Shown here one piece after another: positions 52,958 to 63,642 of a DNA stretch of 64,000 nt (positions are counted from its first letter, which is position 1; the number at the start of each line of letters is the position of its first letter). This stretch comes from Astragalus membranaceus (taxonomy: Eukaryota > Streptophyta > Magnoliopsida > Fabales > Fabaceae). The notes beneath the pieces are model-generated. The model worked only from the letters and a program-made list of their open reading frames with translations, searched no databases and was not told the DNA's origin. The stretch spans positions 109,311,806 to 109,375,805 of the forward strand of contig CM076849.1 of the NCBI GenBank assembly GCA_039519185.1, given 5' to 3'. Made by a program: the position numbers and the translations under genes.

Positions 52958-55900
52958 ATCACCCCAACTTTTAAAAATTTTGTCCTCAAAATTGACAAGA
53001 CGAACCTTAAGCAAAATGATATTGATATCGGATTATCATGTCCTCTTCCAATTCCCGAGTAGCCTCTTCGGCTAAGAGGCCTTCCCAGACTACCTTGACA
53101 ATCGGAATAGTCCTTGACTTCAATGTCTTCACGCCACGCCCTAGAATATGACTAGGATAAGGTTGGAATGATAAATCCGGTCGAAGATCGATCGTTTCAA
53201 CGCTCAACGGCTGAAGTAGATCGGGAATACATTTTCTCAATTGAGACACGTGAAAGACATCAGGAAGATACAGACTTTCTTCAGAAATTAACTATTCCGA
53301 CCTCTTGAAAGCTGGCACTAATTGTTATGGACAATGAAATGCCTACAATCTGTTGAGGATACGAGCTCATAATTACGGTATCCACACATTCTGCACTATC
53401 GAAGTCAGAAACTCGGAAGGTTTCGGTCTAGCCGTAGCTTGCATTGGAAGAAAGGATGTTTATAAGAGAATTTCTTTGGGGTCAAACCATGCGGTATCCA
53501 AAAGAAAATTTTTCTTCCCTTCCCGAGTTACGCTCACAAAAGCGTTTGACTCATTTTACTAAAAATCTCGACCGAAGCAAACAGAGTTATTTTATAAAAC
53601 AATTAGACTCTCAGTCCCACGGAATGTAGAAAATACCTTTTTCTTGCAACTTGACTCAAGAAAACTATAAAATGGTGGTGATTTATTCTTTCATTAAGTC
53701 TTTTCCAAAGCTTGAAAGTACAATAGTCTCATTTGAATAAAAATTCTTTTCAATGGGGCTTTCCCATAACAATAGCTTGAAAAAATACGACTATACAAAA
53801 CGATAATTCACCCCAACTTATAAATGACCTTACTCGATGCACGACGTTTCAATAAAGCGGAATCTCATTCTCAAATTCTTAAAATTTGCAAGTTTGAAAG
53901 TGAGAATAAAGGTGTTATTTTGTTGGAGTCAACCATTTGTGCGATCAAAGTCTCGCAAACTTTTATCGTGCTTGATTTCGGTTCCGTTAAAACAAAAATA
54001 ATTAGGTTCGTTCGAGGAAGGGATCGGGAAGGACATTGAGCCGAAAGGGAAAGCGGGTGTTTGTTTTAAAAATTTTCCCAAGCCGCTATTCTATTCGATT
54101 CAATTCATTTCCCTTCAATTCCTTTCTCGAATCAGTCCAAGATAAAACTTCGAGGTTAAAACAAAGGTTTGTATTTTGTGATGAAAAATAGACACGGCTT
54201 GATTGTCTCAAGAGACTACACAAAGGTTATACAGTTCACTATCAAGGACTCATGTGTCAAACAGTCACTGTCCAATCATTTAGTCTCAGACCGACCTACG
54301 GTTCATCCTCAGATATTCTTCCATCATACGGGTGTAGTGGGTGAAAAGGGAAAGCACTACACGTACCCAACTCATCGGATTCTTAGAAAGTCTCGTGTAC
54401 TGGCTAAATCAGACAACTCTGAATTCAGTACATACTTGCTTTATTGACATCTTGATGATAGGTTATTAGAATGGTGAAACTAGCTTCGATCCATCCGATG
54501 GATCAAAGTCATAACAACTTACTGTCAACCCTAACGGGTTCCAGATTACGATTGGAGTTTCACTTCAGTAGCGGAAGCTTGAGCACTAGAAGTGCCGAAA
54601 GATGATTGCCCTAACGTGGCTTGATACTTCTCCAACTAGCTATTATATTCACGTGTTACCTAGCCTTCCAATACTTCTGAGCAAACGTTTGAGTAACCCA
54701 CATCTTTGGTTATCTTAGAAACATTTCTAGCATTTCAGGTAGTCACCGGTACAACCGATGTTTTATCTAACCCAAGATAATGATAAGGGTGCGTCTTTCG
54801 ACCATTATGACTTTTGTTCTCAGAACTCAAACCTACAGTCTGTTGCCCTTATACAGGTCATAGCTCTTTCAGGATTGTCTAAGTCAACGACTTATCCAAT
54901 CACAGTTGTTTTTCTAAATCAACTAGCCTTTGAATTTTGATACCTGTCTTTCATAGATCCTGATCACTCAGATCCTAAGGATGCTCGAGTTTCGATATTA
55001 GGAACCCTACGAGAACGACATAAGGTTTTCTTTCGAAGATGAGATTTAGAGTCATCCTAGGCAAATCCTTGGTTTCTTGATTAACTTCAATGTAGTAATT
55101 ATTCTCAGATTAGTCACGAAATTGAAATTGCGGTGGCACCAGGGGATTTTGAAAACAAAAGTTATTTCGGGAATCACACGAGCACACCATGAGTGTCTCT
55201 GTACTGATTCGTTGAAACTGGATTTATCCTTTACAATTTTCCTTGGCCCAGCTTATTTCCGAACTTCCGCGACTATCCAGACATAATTATTACATCATAT
55301 TAATCAAAATAGCTTCAGAACGGGTTCTAGGGGTCTAAACTGACTGATTGGAATTCCTTTTTCCAATTTCCCGTACAACAGGGAGGTCCACATTCCACGA
55401 ATGCTTAGAGTTTACGGTTCAGATTTAAAACAGAGGTACACTTCAAAATAAAATTGAAGATACGGTTCACAACCCATTCATCGGTGTAGGTATTTCCGTT
55501 AGCTTTCCAACGCCTCTCGGAACATAAAAATCGGAGTTCCGGAGCAGAAGTTACGAACAAAATGAGTCGGAAGACTAACGAGAATTTCTCACAGACCGTG
55601 ATCGGAATGCTTCCAGCAGTGGATTGAAATACGGTTACTTCTACTGATTTCAAGAAAAACACTAATCTGCTTTGAAGAATTTGATTCATAGTTCCTGATC
55701 GGGACTTAACCTGATCGACACTTTTGATTCCACTAGTCAAAACTGACGACGGAGTATCTTTACTCACTTGGCTTTGTCATCTGTCACATTGTGACTCGGA
55801 AGAAGAAGAATTGGGATCTATGCTTAAAATTTACCGATAAGGATTTTCCTTGACTGCTGCCCTTACTGGGATTAACTGACACCAGAAGGTAAGATTTATG

Positions 55901-56408
55901 ATGAAAACGATATCTCGAAAACTGATACGCTGACTAAATAAAGCCAGGGTTTCGGGTGTTAACTAGTCTGATAGCTTTCAGTACACTGACATTGCTATTG
56001 CCCAAAGGCTTCGCTTGATTCTTATTCCTCTATAAGATCTACGACGTTTCATGCCGCGACTCACTAGCCGCATCCGATTCACTTACTGAACAGCCGCCCA
56101 CAGTTTCCTCGAACCATTGCGGATGCCCATCATTGTTTCCAAATGTCATATGTAGCCCTCTTCTGCTGCTACGCGCTCTGATGAAACGAGAAGGCTGAGA
56201 ATCCCATGGTGTAGGGTCTCGGACATTTTCGGGGCTGAGGCAACTATCTGTCATAATTTTCAGTAACTTACATGAAACATTGAGTGGATCCTGACTCAAT
56301 ACGTCACATAATATACTAAAAAGGTTTGACATATAATTGTCTAAGTCCCTAGCTGACTCGATCCTATGTTCTCGACCCGAAGGTCACTACGTCCGACAAG
56401 GCCGAACC
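52958..56408 (-). pseudogene. Element J internal region with Pol C-terminal remnant
   Basis: AAAAGTTGGGGTGAT beside the LTR (52958-52972) acts as polypurine tract. The frame at 53007-53249 matches the chromodomain end of Tekay-type Pol (IPIVKVVWEGLLAEEATRELEEDM, with RYQYHF). Elsewhere no RT, RNase H, integrase core or zinc knuckle is recognisable. Open frames at 55405-55767 and 56039-56332 do not resemble any family I know and may be gag debris or chance. Confidence 0.7.
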
Positions 56409-56420
56409 GCTCTGATACCA
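56409..56420 (-). other. Element J primer-binding site
   Basis: TGGTATCAGAGC on the minus strand, two bases from the 5' LTR at 56423. Confidence 0.92.
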
Positions 56421-56422
56421 AA

Positions 56423-57742
56423 TGTAACACCCCGGTATATCTTTAACAAAGAAATACCTAAATATACAATTTGGTATAAATCAGAGTATAAAAATTCCTG
56501 TTCAGATATACATCTTTACAAGAAACAGCGAAAATTATAAAATATAACATGATACAAGTTCGAGTCATAAGACCGAATACAGAGACTACATCAGAAGAAT
56601 CCAAAACACAGATGGAAGATTTCATCTCCAACTTCTCCTCGAGCCTGACGACTAACTGTGCCGCCTGCTGTCCTTATAACCTGTTCTCTGTAAAAACAAC
56701 AAATATGGATTGGGTGAGACAACTTGTCTCAGTGAGTCCTACCGTGCCCCCTCACTGACACTCGGTTCAATTTATTAAACCGTTACAACAAAAGCTGACA
56801 TAACAATGTCTTATTTATTAATCGAATTGCCGACCATGCAACGACCACTAATCCCGGCAATTCATGTTCTTACTTTATTAATCGAAACGCCGACCGTGCA
56901 ACGACCTCTAGTCCCGGTTTACAACATTAATTAGGAAGAAATGTCCAGTTATTAATCGAAACGCCGACCGTGCAACGACCACTAATCCCGGCGAATCGTG
57001 TGTTTAACTTAGCATAAACCGGCCGTGCAACAACCACTAATCCCGATAACCCGTGAGTTGACCACGCCAAAACACATTCAGGGCCTAGGGTGAGGGCTCA
57101 TGACTTCCCTTCCTAGTATGCTACTTGTCGGGTCGTCACCCAACGCAATACGTATGACAATACGCATCAAGTTCTCGAGAGTTAGATAATTTATATCTTT
57201 TCGATCACCAAATGGATCAATTACATAGGTTCATTAGATAATTTATATCTTTCGATCACCAAAGGATCATTCACATAGTAATTGGATAAACAATATCCAT
57301 ATCAATCTATAACCCGTTTTGAGGAATTCATAAATTAGACCTCCGGCATTATAATCATTTTCAATTGACATATATAAACATATATATTCAGTCAGTTCAT
57401 CAGACGGTGTACCCACAGGTATACTAGGGTTTCGGTTTTTCAATCAAATATACCTTTGAAGCTCTTTTTCAAAATCATGAGTCGAATAAGTTCAAAATAC
57501 GGTTGTCAGTAAGGCAATATCCTTAAAGTGGGTTGGGGAGAAGATTAGAAGTGATTCGGGATCGAAAGGAGCGACAAAGTGAGAAATCGGAGTCCGGTAA
57601 CAGCAGTTCACGCACGGTCCGTGCCCAGGGGCGCACGACCCGTGTGTGATTTACCAAAATCACAGCGCCAACCCGAAGAGGACGCACGGTCCGTGCCCAG
57701 AGGCGCACGACCCGTGCGGCCTGTTCTGTTACCGAATTCTAG
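56423..57742 (-). repeat. Element J 5' LTR, truncated
   Basis: Matches 49893-51213 of the 3' LTR almost exactly, then ends after GAATTCTAG. The missing 1.7 kb would include the promoter, so this copy cannot start its own transcript. Confidence 0.92.
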
Positions 57743-59789
57743 CAACAATGATCAATAAGCAAATTAAAACACAAAAAAAGAATGGACACATAAACTAAAT
57801 TGAATCACATCTAGCAATCTTCTCACTTGAAGAAAAGTGCACTAGGCACTAGTGAGAATCAACTTGCTAGATCATCAACAAATTATTTGCAAGCACATTA
57901 AAATAGGACTAAGTAAAAGGACACATAAACAAAATTGAGTCATTTCTAGCAATCTTCACCACTTAGGTCAAGGTGCACTAGGCACAAGTGGGAATCATAT
58001 TGCTAGATCGTCAAACAACAACAAAAAATAACATCTAACACTAAAAGAAAATATTAACAAGATTAAACATCACTAAACAAAGAACAACAACAAAATCAAC
58101 TTGGAAATATTTTTAGATCTATAAGTATGTGAACCAAAGGAAACATAGATCTACATTTTATTTAATAAAGAAAACAACAAAATTAACACAAAGCAACATA
58201 GATCTATTTTTTTTACAAGGATTCATATGATTAAGCAAGGAAGTGCAACAAAATCATATCAACCCTAATTTTTTCATGATATGCAAAAATGCTAGAGCTC
58301 ATAGACAACAATTTATTTATGAAATCTAGTTCATAATATGTAAGGATGCAAGAATAACTCCTTCAAGGCCAAGGACCCATCTCAAACACCCAAAGCTCCC
58401 TAAGTCTTTGTCAAAATGTTTCAAATGGATCCTCAAAGCAAACAACAATCAAGAAGGAGTTTGGAGTAGAGGAGAAATTATGCAAGAAAATTAAATATGA
58501 GGTACAAAGCTTCGAGGATTACCTCAAAGCTACAATGAAATGAAGAAGGAGATGATAAGCTCAAAAACTACTAGCCCTTAGCAATTTGATGATGCAACCT
58601 TTAAGAGAATGGAAGGAAAGATGGTGATCTAACAAGAAATGGAGGATTGGTGGTTGATTTTTGAGGAAAATATATGGAAGAGGGGAGGGAAGGGGTACGG
58701 TTTTGATGAGGGAGGAGAGGGGGAGGAGGTGCTTTTGGTGTGCTAGGGTTTTTGTGTAGGAGAATGAGAGGCAAATGAGAAGCAAAAAGAGATCCATAGG
58801 TGTGGGAATGAGGGGGGTATTTATAGGATGAAACTAGGTCTAAGGGTAGTTTAGTCTTTGTGCTTTTAATGTGCTCTAGGATTGAGCTTTGATTTTGAAT
58901 GGAGGGTTGGGATCACTTATCACAAGGATTGAGGGTGGAGAGAAAACACAAGATGTGAGAGGGAATGAGAGAGGGGCGAAAGTGAGGAGGAAAAAAAAAG
59001 GAAAAGAAAAATGAATTTTCTTATTTTGGAAGAGATATTTTATGTGAAGTAGGGTCAAGGGAATTTTAGGGGAGAATGTTACCAAAGAGGGAACTTTGGG
59101 GTTTCTTATGAATAGGTTAGTGTAAGTGAGTGGAGTAATTTACCAAAGAGGGTATAATGGAAGGGTGTGGAAGAAATTGGAGAGAGAGAGAGAGAGAGAT
59201 TCGAAATTGAGGGGATGAGGAGAAAAAAAAACTTGTTTTTGGTATTTTGTCTTATTGAGGACACTTCCTTATTTTGAGTTTGAATTTGAAATTTTTGGGC
59301 ATGGGAAAATAATGGGGATGCAACTAATGAAAATGTGTTACATGCTTTTTTGGGCACCATAAAATATTCTCTCTAGTCACCCATGACAATAAAAATTGTC
59401 ACTTAAGAATTGAGGAATATTTAATGGTCCCTTTTTTATTTTTCTATGCACTAAAAATGAAAAAAATACATTTTTAATTATTTTTGACTAGGGTTTTCTT
59501 TCTAAAAATTGTACAAAAATTATCCTTGATAGAATAAAAATGTACTTTTTGTGGATGTGCATTTTTTGCGAGAAAATCATCTTTTTGCGAATAATGACCA
59601 AAATGCCCTTTTTGACCCTAAAACCCTAATTTGTCCAAAAGTACATTCCAACTCCAAAAATGATTTTAGGAACTTTGAAATGACTTCTATAACCCTAAAT
59701 GCAATGCATGATGCTCTTTTCTCTTATTTATTTACTTTTTGGGGAAAATTAGGGTTTTGACCTAAGCCGGACAAAATTGGGGTATGACA
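57743..59789 (-). repeat. H LTR, outer piece
   Basis: It runs to the TGTCATACCCC terminus at 59789. Near its left end a unit of about 130 bp is duplicated, and each copy can fold on itself (57811-57870 and 57946-58007, arms CTAGCAAT...TTGCTAG). The middle is purine-rich on the plus strand (about 58600-59230), with a (GA)n run near 59180. Open frames here are low-complexity and not taken as genes. Confidence 0.7.
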
Positions 59790-59840
59790 TTTCCCATTGA
59801 GCTTGGGAACATAGCTGTCATGTCCACTTGTATTAGACAT
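59790..59840 (-). pseudogene. gag: Element F Gag start, first 17 codons
   Basis: ATG at 59840 opens MSNTSGHDSYVPKLNGK, the usual N-terminus of TNT1-like copia Gag. H interrupts it, and the frame continues as DYETWAIQ at 37951. The AAA codon at 59790-59792 belongs to the TTTCC duplication. A 98-nt untranslated leader (59841-59938) separates it from the PBS. Confidence 0.85.
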
Positions 59841-59938
59841 CCTCACTGTGTAAATGTTAGAGAATTTTTAAAGAAAATTTAAAGAAAGCTTAAAGAACAG
59901 AGTAGAGTAGAGAATTTTTGCCCTGGATCGTTTTATGT

Positions 59939-59953
59939 GCTCTGATTATACCA
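59939..59953 (-). other. Element F primer-binding site, variant
   Basis: The minus strand reads TGGTATAATCAGAGC, the tRNA-Met site with three bases inserted or duplicated relative to TGGTATCAGAGC. It lies three bases from the proposed LTR end at 59957. Confidence 0.6.
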
Positions 59954-59956
59954 TAT

Positions 59957-61384
59957 TGAATTTTTAACATTTTTTTCACTTGCAGGTTGTATAATGAAGG
60001 ATAGGGGTTGTGGATACCAATTTACCCACTTCAGGCCCAGCCCAACCACTTGCCTCAGGAAGCTGTTCAAACCAAATAATACGGAAGCCAACGGGTTGCT
60101 ACTGTAGCAACACGCGGACCCTTGCAACCCGGTTAACTTGGATCAGTATATAGGCTCTTTCCTCACAAACCCTAGCTCATTTGATTCTTGATTTTCTCTC
60201 TCTCCTTCTTGCTGCTCCGCTGCGATTCTTTGTCTTCTCACCTTGACTGAACCCTAGTTGATGATGGAGCTCTCACCGCCGGTGATTGTAGCTTCGTTTC
60301 TACTCGGTTTCACGATTAATGATGAGCTAAGATGATGACGAGTCAAAACCACAAGGTTTTGATCTGAATCAATACAGCCTGAGATCGTAATCTCCACTTC
60401 TCTGTTTCGTGAAACCCTAGTTTCAGAAACTGACTTTTGTTGCTGATCTTGGATGAAGAACACTCTCAGCTTCTCAGCGAAGCTTCGCTTCACCACAAGA
60501 CTCAGGTATGATGCCTTCTTCTTCTTAAAACTCTTCTCTGTTACCTTTAGTTTGAAACCCTAGGTTTCAACACTGACTTTGTCTTTGCTCTTGCTGTTTC
60601 TGGGTACGATCTTGATGGATCTTTATGCTACTCACAACTAGGTAGAACACTAACTTTTCACTTGCTGTTTTCAGTTTCCATTTCTAGGTTTTGTTACGAA
60701 CACAAAACCTAACTCTGAAACTATTTTCTGGTTGCAGATCTGTGAAGATCTGCTTGTAGAGATCCTCAAACAGGTAAAACACTACGCCTTAGTCTTTTCC
60801 TTTGTTTGTTTGAAGATCTGTTGCTGTTGTTGATTCTAACCTTGATCTTTGTTGTTTCTGGCTTTTGGATCTTCACGCCTTGAAGATGGTTCAACAGTTT
60901 CAGTTCTCACCTTTGAGAACTCAGGTAAATCCTCACCCTCTCTCTCTGTTTTCTTTCCTGTTTGTTTTTTCAGTCACTGAAGAAACTCACTAACACACTG
61001 TTCTTTCTTTTCTCTATTTGTGAGGCTGATATCAGCCACTTGCTGAGGAAAACTGTCTCACTCACACTGAACAAGAAGATGGTTATGCAGAGGAAAGAAT
61101 GAAGCAGAAGAACTTAGGGTATAGACTAAAACTTGTAAAAAGTAAAACTGTTGTATGTAAAAACTATATTCTGTACATCGTAGACTATGTATATATAGAT
61201 ACACTGATTGGGCACATTCTAGCTGTTTGGCACAAGTTGGTTGTTAGAAACAACCAACTTAGTTTGTTACATAACAAACTCAATTAGTTAGTTATTTTTG
61301 TTGTAACCAACTTAACTGATTTTGGTTGTAAAGCAAACAGCTCTATTTGAAATGTAAACAGCTGTTAGTTTTTTTTAATTAACA
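59957..61384 (-). repeat. Element F 5' LTR
   Basis: About 1428 bp on the minus strand from TGTTAATTAA to AAAAATTCA. The inner border is fixed by the PBS. The outer border (61384) is inferred from the TG...CA rule and is less sure. A TATA box (CTATATATACATAG) is at 61185-61198. Downstream of it are imperfect repeats built on CCCTAG-TTTCA-ACTGACTT and GATCTT-GATG motifs (about 60240-60960). The other LTR is outside the window. Confidence 0.68.
61185..61198 (-). promoter_or_regulatory. TATA box in the element F LTR
   Basis: CTATATATACATAG on the minus strand, about 190 bp inside the proposed outer LTR border, where a copia promoter is expected. Confidence 0.6.
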
Positions 61385-61533
61385 TAGGGTGAATTTGATT
61401 ATAATTCCAATATGATTTACTCTCTTCCTTTTCCATTTTCGCTGTTCACAGATTCCTTCTCATGGTGATGTAAAAATGTAAAAATGGTGAGTGTACCACA
61501 TGGTGAGTGTTTAAGATAAATGTAAAAGGGTTG
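61385..61533. other. Short unassigned stretch
   Basis: AT-rich flank between F and the inverted repeat. No gene or element is recognised. Confidence 0.5.
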
Positions 61534-61600
61534 AAGTACCCCTTGTGCCTCCTTAATTCAATTTGCACTAGTGGAAAAAACGGAATCTACATCAGGAATT

Positions 61601-61813
61601 CGCATCAGTTCAGAAACTAACTGATGTTAATAAAAAGGCGGTGGCATTTTTGAAATTATGTAAACATTTTTCGCATCGGTTCAGAAACTAACTGATGTTA
61701 ATAAAAAGGTGGTGGCATTTTTGAAATTATTCAAACATTTTTCACATCGGTTCATAAACTAACTGATGTTGATAAAAAGGCGGTGGCATTTCTGAAATTA
61801 TGTAAACATTTTT
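61601..61813. repeat. Three 71-bp tandem repeats in the CACTA subterminal region
   Basis: Units 61601-61671, 61672-61742 and 61743-61813, each starting (C)GCATCGGTTCAGAAACTAAC, with a partial fourth start at 61814. Each contains a GCATCGGTT/AACTGATGT inverted pair. They probably bind transposase. Confidence 0.85.
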
Positions 61814-62814
61814 CGCATCAGCTCTTATTGCACCTGATGTTGAAAAGCCCAAATTTTTTAGGGCGACATCAGAAACCAGCTCTTACGCTGCTCTCAAGAA
61901 CCAACGCATGTCATCTCAAACTTCCAAACCCTAACCAAACACATTTCATCTCAAACGAAAAACCTCACCCTCAATTTCCATTCTCTCAGCCAAACCTTCC
62001 AATGAAACGAAAACCTTCCAATCTTCCCTTGCTCTCTCAGCAAAACCTTATTTCCAATATTCTAATCTGAAACGCGTTGTGTCTGAATCGAAAACCAGTT
62101 TCCAATCTTCGATTTCATCTCACTGTCGACTTCATCTCACTCTCAATCTGAAAACGCATTGTGGTTTTGTTGGCTTTCCCTAGGAAGCTTGAAAGAAGAA
62201 GGAGGAGGCACGAAGAGGGTCTTGATTTGAGGGTTAGTGCATCCATTTATTTTTTTTTGCGCATTGTTGTATCAAGTTTATTTTTTCTGCGCATTGTTGT
62301 TTGTACACAATCATGCTCTACTATAGTTTCTATTTCATTCTCTATCGAATTTTTCTTGTTTTTGTTATTGCATGCACATGAACTGTTTGTTGTTAATTAG
62401 CTAGTTATAACATGGACAATCTTGTTATTAACATTGGAAATCAACATTAAAATGATCATTAACTGAGTTGATGTGTTAATGCAGCGCAGTGTTCTGTTTC
62501 CTTAATAAGTGTGGTGGGTCAAATCTTGTTGAGTTTAATGGATTGATATAACCAATCTTGTTTTTGCAAATGAATTCAATGATTATTGGTTTATTGAAAC
62601 CAGGAGGATATTGTGACTGATATTTGCATTGTGATTCTCTCATTTTTTTTTATGTTATCCTCTGTTTGTAGACATAATTGTAGCATGAGTTAGCAAAAAT
62701 ATATATATTCTGTTTATGGTATTTAACAAAGCAAAACTGGTGAGTAATTTATAAATAAATGAATATACGTACAAATTGTGAATTTTTTTTTTTTAAAAAG
62801 TTAGTTTTAGCATC

Positions 62815-63065
62815 GGTTCCCATCAGGACCTGATGCGAAAAGTACTTTTCGCATCAGGTGGTTCTGAAAATCCGATGCCAAAAAGGTGCTAAAATCTAAT
62901 TAAAAAGGACTTTTGGCATCGGGTGGTAATACAACTGATGCGAAAAATACTTTTCGCATCAGGTCCGTACCTGATGCAAAAGGTGCGTACTTTTAACATC
63001 ACCTGAATCTATAACGGACACGGAACTGATGCGAAAAGTCATTTTTAACCGATGCGAAAAGCCTA
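62815..63065. repeat. Right subterminal GCATCAGG repeats of the CACTA element
   Basis: At least eight copies of GCATC(A/G)G or its complement CTGATGC, many next to GAAAAGT/ACTTTTC, mirror the left subterminal region. Confidence 0.75.
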
Positions 63066-63081
63066 AATTGTAGTAGTGTTG

Positions 63082-63612
63082 ACTTATCAAAAAAAAACAT
63101 GGTGAGTCGATGATACGCTGTGTCCAAAGAATGTATGTTGCCGGCATTGGAGTCGGACAGATAAGCTTCCTAGCTAGCTTCATTTACATGACCAAGTTTA
63201 ACACAAAGAGCATGAAAATATCTATGTCTATAATGAGCGAACGTGCAGACAATTTGCATTTCATATATGCATAAACGATGCAGAAATAGAGGGCATCTGC
63301 ATCCTATGAAGACACATTTGAATCGTAATATGCTACTTTCTATTCTCTCTATGTCAACTCATTTTTTATAGGATGCCTATGAGTTTGTAGCTATCGTTAG
63401 TGATCCTTAGACTGGATCAAGCTATCAAGGAATGATAATAAACCGAACCAACTCAAATAAAGTTTGAAACTCGACTCGATAAATAACTCGTTGAACTTGG
63501 TTCATGAATCAAATAAGTTGAACTTGAGCTGAAGATTAGATTGAGCTCGTTAAATAAATGAGCTAAACTTGAGCTAAGTATAACTCAACTTGTTTGGTTC
63601 ATAACTCACCAT
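63082..63612. other. Unassigned stretch right of CACTA
   Basis: No convincing gene. The open frames are short and not conserved-looking. If the enclosing inverted repeat is a transposon, this is its interior. Confidence 0.5.
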
Positions 63613-63642
63613 AATTGAATTAAGGAGGCACAAGGGGTACTT

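Larger units (their letters stand above)
49893..57742 (-). mobile_element. Ty3/gypsy element J, decayed, 5' LTR truncated
   Basis: A minus-strand element related to I. A full 3' LTR (49893-52957), a 3.5-kb interior with almost no coding left, a PBS, and the terminal 1320 bp of a 5' LTR are present. At 57742/57743 the LTR stops mid-sequence and H sequence follows. A deletion took the outer part of the LTR, the TSD and perhaps some of H. The two LTR copies are nearly identical where both exist. Confidence 0.88.
37957..59789 (-). mobile_element. H: solo LTR of an unclassified long-LTR element, host to G, I and J
   Basis: Removing G, I and J leaves about 3.3 kb that starts (minus strand) TGTCATACCCC at 59789 and ends GGGGTGCAACA at 37957. 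It is flanked by TTTCC (37952-37956 and 59790-59794). The F gag frame joins perfectly across it (LNGK / DYETW). Both ends belong to a single LTR: no internal region or second LTR is present, so it is a solo LTR or its remnant. Pieces are 37957-38142, 40262-41257, 49849-49892 and 57743-59789. Some sequence was lost at the right edge of J. Style suggests an Ogre/Tat-type LTR, which is a guess. Confidence 0.75.
61566..63078. mobile_element. Non-autonomous CACTA DNA transposon
   Basis: Begins CACTAGTGGAAAAA and ends TTGTAGTAGTG, the reverse of CACTACTACAA. It is flanked by the 3-bp duplication TTG (61563-61565 and 63079-63081), as expected for CACTA. Subterminal regions are packed with GCATCRGTT / AACYGATGC motifs that pair with each other. 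The 1.5-kb body has no transposase; the 95-codon frame at 61783-62070 is not recognisable. It would need a transposase from elsewhere. Confidence 0.88.
61534..63642. mobile_element. Possible terminal-inverted-repeat element enclosing the CACTA element
   Basis: A perfect 30-bp inverted repeat lies at 61534-61563 and 63613-63642 (AAGTACCCCTTGTGCCTCCT...). The next outward bases differ mostly by A/G changes, which hints at a longer, ageing repeat. Without the CACTA insertion the unit would be about 0.6 kb. No target duplication is clear, so it could instead be two inverted copies of some other repeat. Confidence 0.45.

Noticed and set aside
58561..59360. Several hydrophobic minus-strand frames as membrane proteins
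   Set aside because: They read through pyrimidine-rich H LTR sequence; composition explains them.
60254..60496. 80-codon minus-strand frame in the F LTR as a gene
   Set aside because: It lies in the transcribed LTR leader, resembles no family, and sits among imperfect repeats.
61783..62070. 95-codon frame within the CACTA element as a transposase
   Set aside because: No known transposase motif; it overlaps subterminal repeats and is rich in Pro/Asn/His of low complexity.
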